This document shows, piece by piece, positions 43,023-52,305 of a DNA stretch of 64,000 nt. Below the pieces are notes generated by a model, which was not told the origin of the DNA, ran no database searches, and saw only the letters and a list, made by a program, of their open reading frames with translations. The stretch is from an uncultured Microbacterium sp. (GTDB lineage: Bacteria; Actinomycetota; Actinomycetes; Actinomycetales; Microbacteriaceae). The stretch covers positions 48,402 through 112,401 of the forward strand of contig NZ_CALBRW010000013.1 of NCBI RefSeq assembly GCF_937927635.1. The letters are read 5' to 3'. Each line of letters begins with the position of its first letter. Position 1 is the first letter of the stretch. The position numbers were made by a program, and so were the translations under genes.

Positions 43023-46000
43023 TCGGCACCTCCCGCCTCGCGCCGGGCGGCACGGCGCTCCTCAAGCGTCGGGTGCAAATCGTTGTGCCGTTCCGACCCG
43101 TCGGGATTCGTCCCGCGGTCTTTCTTCCAGTGCACGTTGACCTTGGAGCGCAGCACGCCAGCAGTGATAAACGGCCGAATGTTGAGACGGACACCGTCGT
43201 CGAGGTCAGGCGCCCAGCCGATTGGCTGCTCAGCCATCGACTTCCATCGCACGTAGATGTCGTACGGCGGCGCGCCTTCGAGGATCAGCTTGAGTTTGCG
43301 CTGAAGTTCCTCAGCCGAGGCAAGTCGGGCATCGGCACCGGCTCGCTCCGCCCGCACCTCATGCTTCTGCCGGTCAATCCATGCGCCGAGCGCAGTAAAA
43401 GTGAGCTTCTCAAGGGTCCGCCGATCAAGGCGGTGGTAGTTGACGATTGCCGAGAATCCGTCCTTCCGCCCATCCCAGATGTGCCACAGGAACGGTCGGT
43501 TGTCGAAGACCTTCACATGCTGGGTGAAGAACGAGTCGCGAAGCCAGTCTTCCAGTCGCCCGTTCTTGCCGCCGGCCTCGATCACTAGCTTCCGTTCAAG
43601 CGCACTGGACCACTCCGTGCCGTACGCACGAGCGAGAAGTTCGCGGAGCCGCGTAGCAAGGTCTGGTTCGCCGGGGAGTGCCATCAACGCTGCGATGCCA
43701 TCTGAGTCGGACAGGTCGTCCAGTGAGTCTCCGTGGGGCTCAGGCCACATGTACCCAAGGAGCCGTGCGACGGCCACCTGAAGCGGATGATCTGACGATG
43801 CCACGTCACCTCGAAACAGCCACTGCGTCGGATCGTCCGAAGCAGGACTCGGCAGCGACCCAACCTGCTCCGCGACCTTCTGCCATCGCTCCTTGTCAAA
43901 CGCGACCTTGACTACTGTTGCATTGGTGACCTTAAGTGTGTCGTCGATATCGCGGACATCTTCGCCAAACTCGTCGCTTGAACAATATGCCCAGATCGCC
44001 GGAAGATCAGCAGGGTCGCGAGGAAGAATCACCGCGGTGTTATTGTCGAAGTGATTTCCCGAATAGAGCGTGACGGGAAGCATCCCCATCTGGGAGACAG
44101 CAACGCCACTTTTTCCAAGCGCCGCTTTACCACGAATTGTTGCTCCAGGATCGTCCTGAAGTGGGCCATTGCCATTGCACCAGAGAATTACGTGCTCCCG
44201 CCCCCCGAACGGGCGCGTCGAACGCACCGTGCTCTGCTGATACTCCCAGCGGGTGAAGTCGTTAACTTCCCAGAAACAACGGCCGTACCGCGCATAGTCG
44301 CCTGTAGTGGTTCCGTTGAGGCCGCTTGCACGAAACTCGAGCAGTGTCGCCGCGTCCACCCGTGTAAGCGTGATGCGTGAGTCGGGGTTCCTCACTTGGT
44401 CCGCTTGACCAACTCGCGAGACTGGTCCGCTCCTTAAGAGAGCAGCTTTGGCCTCAACCCCACGCTCCTTGTGCGCAAGCAACGCAGATATTTGGTGGGA
44501 GGCCTCCGGCACCCTCCGCGACATGACCGTGAGAGTAACCTTAACGACCTCCCCGGAAATCTGACGAAAGGCACCAGCCCCCAGTCGCGCCGCGATCGCG
44601 AACGACTCCTTAGCCAGAAGAGCCTTTCGAAACTTGGTGTAGCTCTTCACGAGCCCCCAGTTCTGTGGCGACACGACAGCAACCGAACCGCCCGCCGACG
44701 CGAAATTCAGTGCTCGCTCAATAAATGCGGTCGAGATGTCTGCCTTGGCCGCCGGGTGATGCAGGTCCACGTAGCTGACAAGCCGGGCATCCATCGACTG
44801 CCGCTGCAAGTACGGCGGATTGGTGGCCACCAAAGTGTAGTTGCGGGACAGCAGGCTCGCTGCCTCCACTACGTCCGAAGCAACGTGACCCAATACTGTC
44901 GCCTCTTGCCGCTCGCGTGCAAGTAGCCGGCCAAGAGCAGCACCGACATCATCCCAGGTTGCACCAATGCTCATATCAGAGCCGAAGAGTGTTCCCTCCA
45001 GGTCACTGATTTGCGGCGTGATCAACGACCCAAGGGTGTCAGCGCTGCGGAACAACGAGTGAAGGCGCCCGAGCACCTTCGCAAGCTCCTCATCGTGAGC
45101 GGCAAACTCAAGCCACTCCTCTCTAGTGCCCCGCACGGGAACACCAGAGCAAGCAATATGCGGGGCGGGAAGCTCACGGAACCCACCCTGCTTCCATGCC
45201 TCCAGCGCCACGTTGAAAGTCGCGATCTGGGTGCAGCGCGGATCGAGTTCGAGCCCGTGGAGGTTGTCCCGGAGGACGGCATCCTGCGCTTCGTCCGGCG
45301 TGAGGCCCTCTTCCTCGGCACGCATACGCCAGAGCATTCCGAACATTGCAACGAGAAAATGACCGGAGCCGCAGCAGGGGTCTATTACCGTAACTTCGGC
45401 AGCACGCTCGGGCCACGCACTGAACGCGCCCGCCGTGGGTGTGCCGTCCTCGTTGCGACGCAAATACTCCCAGCCGTCAACGAGCGAGGACTCGGGGTGA
45501 AGTGCAGCCCACCATGCACCGAGTGAGTTCTCCAGCAGGAACCGAACCATGTAGTTTTCGGTGAACAGCTGCGTGACGGGAGAGAGGTCGGCCCCGCCGA
45601 TTTTGACGCCTGAGTCGTTGACGCGCTTCTTCTCGGCTGTCTGCCAGAACTGATACACCCAGCCGAGCGCATCCTCGGTTGTGAACACCTCGGATGGGAT
45701 GTCGATAAGCAGGTGTTCCAGCGCGTCGCGGTGCTCGGCGGCGAACCGGACTTGTACCGAGGGGTCGGTGAGGCGGAACACACCGGGCAAGATCTCCGAG
45801 GCGAACCGTGCGGCAACGGCCCAGGCGTCCGGTTCGCCAAGGTCAGGCGCGAGATCGCCGCAGTCGTCCAATGACAACGGAATATCGCGGTAGTCCGGAT
45901 GCCGCAATAGACCGTTGACTTCCAGGAAGCGAGCGAACAGCAGGCGATGCCACTGCTCGTAGGCGATGTCGTGCACGAGGTTGGTGAGTGCACCCGTGCG

Positions 46001-46219
46001 TGCGGTGTCATCGCCGAGCTGCCGTGCTTTGTCGCGTAGCGCAAGCCGGAGGTTGTTCTGCTCGTCACTCAAGTAGTTCGGACGGCTCGGCTCGGCGACA
46101 GCGAGAGCGCGCAGAGCATCCTCGGCAGCCCGCTGTGCAGCCTCGCGAGCGCGCTGCGTCTGGGCGTCGAGAAATCGTCGTTGGTCGGAGTTGAGGACCT
46201 TGGTTGTTGCCGTCGTCAT
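43019..46219 (-). CDS. pglX: PglX, BREX adenine-specific DNA methyltransferase
   Basis: A 1066-residue N6-adenine methyltransferase. The SAM motif VIDPCCGSGHFLVAMF is near residue 280 and the catalytic NPPY (VATNPPYLQRQ) near 465, followed by DISTAFIERALNFA and SVAVVSPQNWG. The target recognition part is expected at about 580-800 (around 43800-44500), and there base composition drops clearly below the neighbours, as if this segment were exchanged between strains. It marks host DNA at non-palindromic sites so BREX spares it. It starts 2 bases after the brxC stop. Confidence 0.94.
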   Translation of the reverse strand: MTTATTKVLNSDQRRFLDAQTQRAREAAQRAAEDALRALAVAEPSRPNYLSDEQNNLRLALRDKARQLGDDTARTGALTNLVHDIAYEQWHRLLFARFLEVNGLLRHPDYRDIPLSLDDCGDLAPDLGEPDAWAVAARFASEILPGVFRLTDPSVQVRFAAEHRDALEHLLIDIPSEVFTTEDALGWVYQFWQTAEKKRVNDSGVKIGGADLSPVTQLFTENYMVRFLLENSLGAWWAALHPESSLVDGWEYLRRNEDGTPTAGAFSAWPERAAEVTVIDPCCGSGHFLVAMFGMLWRMRAEEEGLTPDEAQDAVLRDNLHGLELDPRCTQIATFNVALEAWKQGGFRELPAPHIACSGVPVRGTREEWLEFAAHDEELAKVLGRLHSLFRSADTLGSLITPQISDLEGTLFGSDMSIGATWDDVGAALGRLLARERQEATVLGHVASDVVEAASLLSRNYTLVATNPPYLQRQSMDARLVSYVDLHHPAAKADISTAFIERALNFASAGGSVAVVSPQNWGLVKSYTKFRKALLAKESFAIAARLGAGAFRQISGEVVKVTLTVMSRRVPEASHQISALLAHKERGVEAKAALLRSGPVSRVGQADQVRNPDSRITLTRVDAATLLEFRASGLNGTTTGDYARYGRCFWEVNDFTRWEYQQSTVRSTRPFGGREHVILWCNGNGPLQDDPGATIRGKAALGKSGVAVSQMGMLPVTLYSGNHFDNNTAVILPRDPADLPAIWAYCSSDEFGEDVRDIDDTLKVTNATVVKVAFDKERWQKVAEQVGSLPSPASDDPTQWLFRGDVASSDHPLQVAVARLLGYMWPEPHGDSLDDLSDSDGIAALMALPGEPDLATRLRELLARAYGTEWSSALERKLVIEAGGKNGRLEDWLRDSFFTQHVKVFDNRPFLWHIWDGRKDGFSAIVNYHRLDRRTLEKLTFTALGAWIDRQKHEVRAERAGADARLASAEELQRKLKLILEGAPPYDIYVRWKSMAEQPIGWAPDLDDGVRLNIRPFITAGVLRSKVNVHWKKDRGTNPDGSERHNDLHPTLEERRAARREAGGAE

Positions 46220-46221
46220 GG

Positions 46222-49200
46222 TCAGCCTTTCACCACCACGGCGTCATTACCGCTATTCAGGGCGTCGAGAAGTTCTACCCGCAGTGCCTCGACGTATCGC
46301 TCTACTTCTTCGGCGCTTCTCAGGCTCGCCGCTGAAACGCGCACCGTTGTCACCTTGGCCACAGGTGTCGCGAACTGAATAGCGGCTTCCAGTGCCCGCG
46401 AAGCCCGCTGTGGGATGGCGTCGAGTTCAGCGGTCCATCCCTGGAGCGGCCGAGCCTGTGCCGCAGTCAGGACGGCAGTTGCATCTGCGAGGTTTGGCTC
46501 CACTTCGGTGCTGAGGTGATGCTCCATGAGGAGAGCCTCGCGCTGCGCATCGTCGAGAGCCGTCCATGCCGGCTGCTGTTCGAGGCCTGCTACGGCCGTT
46601 GCTCGGGCGTCGCGCAACGCCACTGCGGCTTCGTGGATCGCATCGCGGAGCGCCTCGGCAAGTTCCTTCACGATCGGGGCGACTGGATCGGCCTCGGTAA
46701 GGAGATCACGGCTCGCAGTCAGCACGCAGAGCCGCTCACGGGCTGCCGACGCGGGCTCCAGCCCCGCGGCCGAGGACGCAAGCGAACGCGCCAGTTCGAG
46801 CGAAGGCGTGCGACTCTTGAGCCTGCGTTCCAGGTCTCCGAGTTGGTCGCTGAAGCTCGTGAGGGCACTCTTTGCTGCCAGCAGGGCGTGCACGCGATCG
46901 TTTCCTGACGCGCTCACGATCACCTGGATGCTGCCTGGCACTGTGATGTCAGGGAGCGGAGCATGGCCGCTGACGCCTTTCGCGCGGTCGACGAGCGACT
47001 GGACGACCCGTTCGACGGCCGAGACGAGCCCGTCGTTGTCGGTTGGGAAGCCGAGGTTGCTCAGCACCTGTCGTGCCTGGATTCTCTCGGCGGGCTTGAG
47101 CACCGTGACCTCGCGGCGGAGTTGCACGTTGCCGAGGCGGGTCTGCTTGAGTACATCGGCCGTGGTCGCGTCGCTCCCGTTGAGCGTCGCACAGATCACT
47201 CCTGTGTCGAGGAGAACGCCGAGGGCGGCCATGAGCGCGTCGCGCGGCCAGCCGAGCGGTTTCGATGTCAGGGCCTTCTCGACCTCACTCGCGGACGTGC
47301 CCGCCGGGCCGACGTGGCCGAGAATCTCTTTGACAACAGGATGCTGCTCTGGGTCGGCATCGAACTGGAGCACCTTCAGCGCGTCAGCTGCCGACCCGTT
47401 CTTCACTCGGTCCCTAACCATCGACCACCGGTCGTCGTCAGCTTCGGAGAACCGCGGGAATAGGCGGGTCGCGGCGGACTGTGCGCCCGCCTCGATCCGC
47501 TCGCGCAGGCTGACGCCGCTCGGCGAAGTCCCGCCCCCGAGGAGTACGTTTGCCTTGGAGATTACGTCACGAACGTGGGCATTCACCTGGTCCGTCGCAC
47601 GGTCGAGGCGGGTTTGCATCGCGCTTCGCGCCTGCTTCCCCTCGTCGTCCCGCGGGATTCCCTGTTGGTCGATCACTCGGTGCGCGGCGAGCTTGTTACG
47701 GACTGCCGCTACGAACGCGGGAGCCTGGAGTCGAGGAAGGTGGATGAGAACGATCGGCGAGTCAACTCCGAGGCTGCGCGCGTCCTCGTCGAACTGCTTC
47801 GCCGTGATGCCCTCGTCCCACTCGGAGCGCAACCACACCGAGATCGCATCGGACTCCGGCGGAAGCGAGGCGTCGGCGTGCAGCGCGAGCTTGCGGGATT
47901 CCTTGGCACGACCCTGCTGGATCGAAGCGGGTATCGACCGTCCGACCTCAGTGAGCAACAGCGAATCACGATCTGTGCTTACCTCGCTGTCCGTGACTTG
48001 AGCGTGGTGCCTGCGGAATGCCTCGTCCCACTCGCGGCCCGCCTTAGTTTGAAGGCGGAACTCCTCGCCATCCTGCTGAATGACGCCCTCTTCGGCGAGC
48101 GCTTCGAGCACCGCAGGCACCTGCTGCCGGAGCCGGTCCCCATCGTGGGCGAGGTCCTCGACGAGGAGGTCGACGAGATGGTCTGCCGTCGCGCGGACGC
48201 CGATGTCGCCATGACCCGATGTCGGGAGCAGACCGATGAGGTGGATGAGGCCGAGGATGCGGCCGCGCAAGGGGTCCTTCTGCCCCTGCTCGTGAATCAG
48301 CGTCTGCGTCTCCTTAAGAAGAAGGCCCGCGCCGTTGAGGTCTTCGTTCTTCTGCGAGTACAGGAAGTCGGCGCCGACCACAGTGCCCACCGGCTCGGGA
48401 GCGACATGGCGGTTCGCCTCGTGCACGATTCGAAGCTGGGAACGCAGCTGACCAGCGCGGCCGGCGTCGGCTTGGCGGAGCACGCTCTCCCAGAAACGAC
48501 GGCGCAACGGAAGCAGCGGGTAGTCCTCGATGAGGTCCTTGTCGTCCGCCGCGGTGTGCTGAATCCTGCTGCCGATGAGCTGGCGGGAAATCTGCCCCGC
48601 AACTGACGCCAATGTGGTGTCAAGACCGGGCTTCTCGGCGAGTTCCTTGCTGAGGAGCACACGGCGGACAACGGCGTCGACGTCCTGGTTCTTGAGCACG
48701 ACCTTGACGGTGAAACGGTCCTGAATCTTCTGAAGCGTCGAATCAGCAGTCAACTCTTGCTGGCCAGTGGCTACAAGCAGCACACGACCGTTCAGCTCGC
48801 GCGACACGGACTCGACGAGGTTCTGCACCTCCATCGCTCGGCCGCCATCGCCGCTGATGTACTGCTGCACCTCGTCGAGGACGATCAGCGACGGCGGAAT
48901 CTGGCCACCGCCGACGTACTCAAGAATCTTCTTGAGCAGCGCGATCGTCTCGTCCGTGGAGAACGAACGGGTGCCCGGCGGAAACTGGCTGCGCAGCGCG
49001 GCGCGCACGTCCTTGGCCGTCGCGGCAAACTGCGGGTCGGCAACGAGGATCGCGTTCGCGAGCAGCGTGCTGAGGTTGTACTCGCCCAGCTCTTCGACGA
49101 GGTCGCCGCCGTTGGCCGCAACGTGATCACGAACGGCGTTGAGGTGCCCATTGCCCGCGAGCCACAGAGCAACCTGCGCGGGGGCGACGCGCGTGGGCAG

Positions 49201-49679
49201 TCCTGCCGCCCCGAGGACGATCGAAAGGAACACCGAGTTGAGGGTGTCGCCGCTGCGATCGAGTGCGCCTGCTGCCGCCCACGGTGCGGCGCCGTCACGT
49301 CGTCCGAGAGTTGTCAGCTCTGTCAACTGGTCCTGATGTCCTGGGGGATGCTCGTCAGACCGCGCGCGGTCGCACCGTTCGGAAACTTCGTATCGGCCCA
49401 CAGATGCTGGAGGACGCGGACGAGGTGGGACTTGCCGCTGCCGTAGAAACCCGACACCCACACGGCAGGTTGCGTCGTCCGATTCCGGTGCCCGGTGTAG
49501 GAGTCAAGAATGCGTTGGAGGCCGTGCTCATACTCGCCCTCGCAGACGAAGCTCTCCAGCTCGTACTTGAGGACGTCCCACTGGTTGGAGTCCTCGGGAC
49601 GGTCCACATTGGTTACGCCGTCATTCGGGATCTCGAAGCTGAGTGGAGGCCGGACGAAGAGGTCATTGTTGGTCGTCAC
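46222..49679 (-). pseudogene. brxC: BrxC, BREX ATPase, split by a one-base frameshift
   Basis: Two frames together match one BrxC protein. Codons 1-118 (GTG 49679 to a TGA ending 49323) carry Walker A SGFYGSGKSHLVRVL (about 77-90). The other frame resumes at QLTELTTLGRR and runs to 46222, with Walker B SLIVLDEVQQYISGDGG. Adding one C to the CC at 49332-49333 would read ...PQDIR-D-QLTEL... without a break and give 1152 residues, the family size; 3458 bases plus one is divisible by three. BrxC is needed for both methylation and defence in E. coli. A sequencing error is the main alternative. Confidence 0.88.
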
Positions 49680-50233
49680 GCGATGTCCTTCTGTGGATCG
49701 ATGACACGAGCGCGGTAGTTGAACCCATCGCGTGCGTCGAGCAAGCGGAATGAATGAGTTTCCGGGTCATGAATCCCGGGGAAAAGGACGAGAAGGCGAC
49801 CGGTGACCGCGGACTCGATGGACTTGATCACGCTCGATGCACGTAGGAACGGGAAGATCGAGCCGATGCCAACGAGTGCCACGACAGCGTTCTCAGGTGC
49901 CGCTTCGAGAGCCTGACGGATGCGCGCGACAAGTGTTGTCTCAAACTGATCCAGGATCGACGGAGTGAGGTCGCTTGGGTCCTCGTAGAACGCTTCCGCA
50001 TGCCGGTGAGCAGACAGCCAAAGCCCGAAGTCGTCGCTGACGTCGAGTACAGCCCAGACGCGGCCGGCCTGGGCAGTCGCCAACTCGATGTCCGGTTGAG
50101 CGTGCCGCATCTGGCGTTCCAGGCCTGGTGGATAGACAAGCATCCAAACCCGTTCGCCACCCGAGACCTTGCTCTTCCAGGTCAGAGACAACTCAGCCTT
50201 GTAGGCATAGACGAGATCGGAGACGCGACTCAT
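49676..50233 (-). CDS. brxB: BrxB (DUF1788)
   Basis: A 185-residue small BREX protein. The DUF1788 ending GRLLVLFPGIHDPETHSFRL then LLDARDGFNYRARVI is clear. It has a mixed alpha-beta composition with no membrane segment. In E. coli it is required for methylation and defence. The stop overlaps the GTG of brxC (GTGA), and its ATG overlaps the brxA stop (ATGA). Confidence 0.9.
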   Translation of the reverse strand: MSRVSDLVYAYKAELSLTWKSKVSGGERVWMLVYPPGLERQMRHAQPDIELATAQAGRVWAVLDVSDDFGLWLSAHRHAEAFYEDPSDLTPSILDQFETTLVARIRQALEAAPENAVVALVGIGSIFPFLRASSVIKSIESAVTGRLLVLFPGIHDPETHSFRLLDARDGFNYRARVIDPQKDIA

Positions 50234-50979
50234 AGCGAGCCTTCCAGCATCGAGAAGCTCACATCCACGACATTCCCTGCCACAAGGAGGTCAAGGAGCC
50301 CCTGGGCGTGAGCTTGACGCAGCACTTCAAGCGGCCTTCCGGAAGGGAGGTCTAGGACGAGTGAGGACGGGCTCTCTAGGACACCCACTCCGCGGCCTCC
50401 GGAGAGGTGGCCGAGGTACGCCGCCAGCGCGATAGCAACTGGGCGACTCTCGACTGCGGCACGCACCTTGTTGGTGCGACCAATGAGGTGGCCGGTCTGC
50501 GTCCAACAAGCGGCCGTGTTCCGACCGGTCTTGTTCAGGGTCGAGTCAGACAGACTGTCGCCGATCTGCATCCGCACTGCTTCGGTCAGAGCGGCAGACG
50601 TCACCACTGCGCCGATCGGGGTTCGAACGACGGCGGCGTAGGAAGCACGAAGGATCTCATCACGTGTAACCGCAAAGACACCGGCCAGCAACGGCTGTGC
50701 GTCAACATCCACATCCCAAACCCGTCGCAAGGCAGCGAAGGACCGCCGCCGCGGGTCGAGAAGATACAGCTCGCGGAGATGTCGAAAGCTGCGCTGACGG
50801 CCTGCCAGCGTCGGGCGTGCCAACACGTTCTCGTCCACCACCGCAGAGCGGTATTCCTCCAACGACGCACCCGCGGGTACGACTCTGAGAAGCTCGACCA
50901 GGTGCGGAACCGCGATGGTGTGGCTTGCTGTGGTCCGCAACGCAGCAAGTGGCGAATCAATGTTCGATCCATCAACCAT
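50230..50979 (-). CDS. brxA: BrxA (DUF1819)
   Basis: A 249-residue first gene of the BREX operon. It shows the DUF1819 layout: EEYRSAVVDENVLARPTLAGR near residue 40, then RELYLLDPRRRSFAALRRVW, DEILRASYAAVVRTPIG and SDSTLNKTGRNTAACWTQTG with a C-terminal winged-helix-like half. It is about 40 residues longer than E. coli BrxA, mostly at the C-terminus. BrxA binds DNA in studied systems. Its promoter must lie in the 96-base gap to the divergent XRE gene. Confidence 0.82.
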   Translation of the reverse strand: MVDGSNIDSPLAALRTTASHTIAVPHLVELLRVVPAGASLEEYRSAVVDENVLARPTLAGRQRSFRHLRELYLLDPRRRSFAALRRVWDVDVDAQPLLAGVFAVTRDEILRASYAAVVRTPIGAVVTSAALTEAVRMQIGDSLSDSTLNKTGRNTAACWTQTGHLIGRTNKVRAAVESRPVAIALAAYLGHLSGGRGVGVLESPSSLVLDLPSGRPLEVLRQAHAQGLLDLLVAGNVVDVSFSMLEGSL

Positions 50980-51013
50980 TTGCCACGTCGCTGCCTTTCA
51001 ATCTCACCGAATA

Positions 51014-51025
51014 GGTACAAGTACC
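51014..51025. promoter_or_regulatory. Small palindrome between brxA and the XRE regulator
   Basis: GGTAC and GTACC arms around AA lie midway in the divergent gap. The gap is AT-rich for this DNA and also contains GTTAAC (51033-51038). The site is a candidate operator for the neighbouring XRE protein; promoter hexamers are not clear. Confidence 0.4.
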
Positions 51026-51075
51026 CGAGTTTGTTAACCCTGGCACAAGTCACGGACATTGCCGACGCTTGAGGG

Positions 51076-51354
51076 GTGCCCCGCGTCTCGTCTCCTGCTG
51101 CTGTTCGCATGGGAGAGCTGATGACCGCAGCACGGAAGCACCGCGGCATCACGCAGGACGAGCTGGCGGCGCGCACGCAGATCGACTCGTCGAACATCCG
51201 CGGCTACGAGAAGGGCCGCGCGATGATGAGCGTGCAGACGTTGGTCCGCGTCGCGGACGCGCTGAACGTGCATCCGGGAGAACTGCTCAACGAGGTGACC
51301 GTGGAGATGTTCATCACGTCGGCGACGGATGGGCGTCGGCGCAGCGGGTGGTGA
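51076..51354 (+). CDS. XRE-family regulator beside the BREX operon
   Basis: A 92-residue single-domain HTH protein. The recognition segment is ITQDELAARTQIDSSNIRGY (about residues 25-44), followed by VQTLVRVADALNVHPGELL. GTG 51076 or ATG 51109 (MGELMTAARK) could start it; neither has a good ribosome site. It is divergent from brxA, so control of BREX expression is the likely role. Alternatively it could belong to the toxin-antitoxin genes that follow, 56 bases downstream. Confidence 0.75.
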   Translation: MPRVSSPAAVRMGELMTAARKHRGITQDELAARTQIDSSNIRGYEKGRAMMSVQTLVRVADALNVHPGELLNEVTVEMFITSATDGRRRSGW

Positions 51355-51361
51355 ACTCCGT

Positions 51362-51394
51362 TGTAATACGTGGTAGACGTATCATGGTGTTACA
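51362..51394 (+). promoter_or_regulatory. Nested inverted repeats upstream of vapB
   Basis: Inner arms ATACG (51366-51370) and CGTAT (51378-51382) lie inside outer arms TGTAA (51362-51366) and TTACA (51390-51394). The site ends 16 bases before the vapB ATG and is a good candidate for VapBC autoregulation. Confidence 0.55.
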
Positions 51395-51410
51395 TCCAGA
51401 AGGAGCCGCC

Positions 51411-51647
51411 ATGAAGCTCAACAGCAAGGGACAGGTCACGATCCCGGCCGAACTGCGCCACCGTCACGGACTCGTCGAGGGCGACGAGATCGAGGTCGTC
51501 GAAGATGGCGCGACCCTTCGAATCGTCCACACGCAGTCCGACCTCAGCCCGGCAGAACGAGTGGTGGCCCGAATGCGCGGGCGCGCGACCAGCCAGACGC
51601 GCCGCATGAGCACCGACGAGATCATGGCGCTGCTCCGCGATGAGTGA
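51411..51647 (+). CDS. vapB: AbrB/VapB-family antitoxin
   Basis: A 78-residue antitoxin. The N-terminal AbrB swapped-hairpin domain reads MKLNSKGQVTIPAELRHRHG then EGDEIEVVEDGATLRI. The C-terminal tail (RRMSTDEIMALLRDE) should wrap the toxin. AGAAGGAG lies about 6 bases before the ATG. It overlaps vapC by 8 bases (ATGAGTGA). Confidence 0.88.
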   Translation: MKLNSKGQVTIPAELRHRHGLVEGDEIEVVEDGATLRIVHTQSDLSPAERVVARMRGRATSQTRRMSTDEIMALLRDE

Positions 51648-52050
51648 CAACGGCACTCTCGTCGACACGAATGTGCTTCTGGACGTCTTCGATGAGGATC
51701 CGCGCTGGGTCGAATGGTCGACGGAGCAACTCACAGCAGCGTTCGAACGCGGTCGAGTGCTGATCAATCCCATCGTGTATGCCGAGGTGTCCGTCGGGTT
51801 CGAGCGTGCAGAAGAACTCGATGACGCGCTGCCCGAACGGTACTTCCATCGAGAGCCGCTCTCCTACCCCGCGGGCTTCCTCGCCGGCAAGGCATTCGAA
51901 CGCTACCGACGCAATGGTGGGACACGTCCGACTCCGATCGCGGACTTCTACATCGGTGCGCATGCGCTGGTTCACGGCTACACCCTGCTCACGCGCGACA
52001 GGAACCGCTACTCGACGTATTTCCCGAAGCTGCAGCTCGTCACGCCGTGA
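51640..52050 (+). CDS. vapC: VapC PIN-domain ribonuclease toxin
   Basis: A 136-residue PIN toxin. Active-site acids are Asp9 in TLVDTNVLLDVF, Glu49 in NPIVYAEVS, and Asp of TPIADFYIGAHA and LLTRDRNRY near residues 101 and 120. It is expected to cleave RNA, often initiator tRNA, when free of VapB. Its translation is coupled to vapB by the 8-base overlap, and a hairpin follows the stop. Confidence 0.9.
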   Translation: MSDNGTLVDTNVLLDVFDEDPRWVEWSTEQLTAAFERGRVLINPIVYAEVSVGFERAEELDDALPERYFHREPLSYPAGFLAGKAFERYRRNGGTRPTPIADFYIGAHALVHGYTLLTRDRNRYSTYFPKLQLVTP

Positions 52051-52053
52051 CCT

Positions 52054-52069
52054 CACCCAGTGATGGGTG
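52054..52069 (+). terminator. Hairpin after vapC
   Basis: CACCCA and TGGGTG form a perfect 6-bp stem with a GTGA loop, four bases after the vapC stop. Confidence 0.5.
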
Positions 52070-52160
52070 CTCCGGACGACGGGACAACGCTTCACTTCGG
52101 CTCGCTGAGATCGCTCAGTACTGGCGACAGGGTCAGCGACGCAGCTGCCCGCATCGGTCG

Positions 52161-52193
52161 CATTTCGTCTCGCTGCGCTCGCTCAATGAGCGG
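52161..52193. repeat. Reverse-orientation copy of the GAGCGAGCGAAGCGAG repeat
   Basis: TTTCGTCTCGCTGCGCTCGC is the complement of the copies near 33000. It lies in the 255-base gap between vapC and the carrier gene. That gap also holds the palindrome GTGACGTCAC (52219-52228) upstream of the carrier. Confidence 0.6.
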
Positions 52194-52305
52194 CGGTCCC
52201 CGGCATCCAGCCTGAAATGTGACGTCACGCGGTGACACATCTCGCCCGGGGCGCTGTGGAAGCTCCTAACGTTGGCGTGCCCCACTCCCTGAACATGGAG
52301 AACTG

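Noticed and set aside
46222..49679. Programmed frameshifting as explanation for split brxC
   Set aside because: No slippery heptamer or downstream structure is evident at the junction, and BrxC is not known to use recoding; a deletion, switch or read error is simpler.
46222..50979. BREX of another type (2 or 6) because of the unusual PglZ length
   Set aside because: Gene order brxA-brxB-brxC-pglX-pglZ-brxL and the absence of PglW, BrxD and BrxH genes match type 1.
52219..52228. GTGACGTCAC as a CRP/GlxR site for the carrier gene
   Set aside because: The arms do not have the TGTGA-N6-TCACA spacing, so it is only noted as a palindrome.
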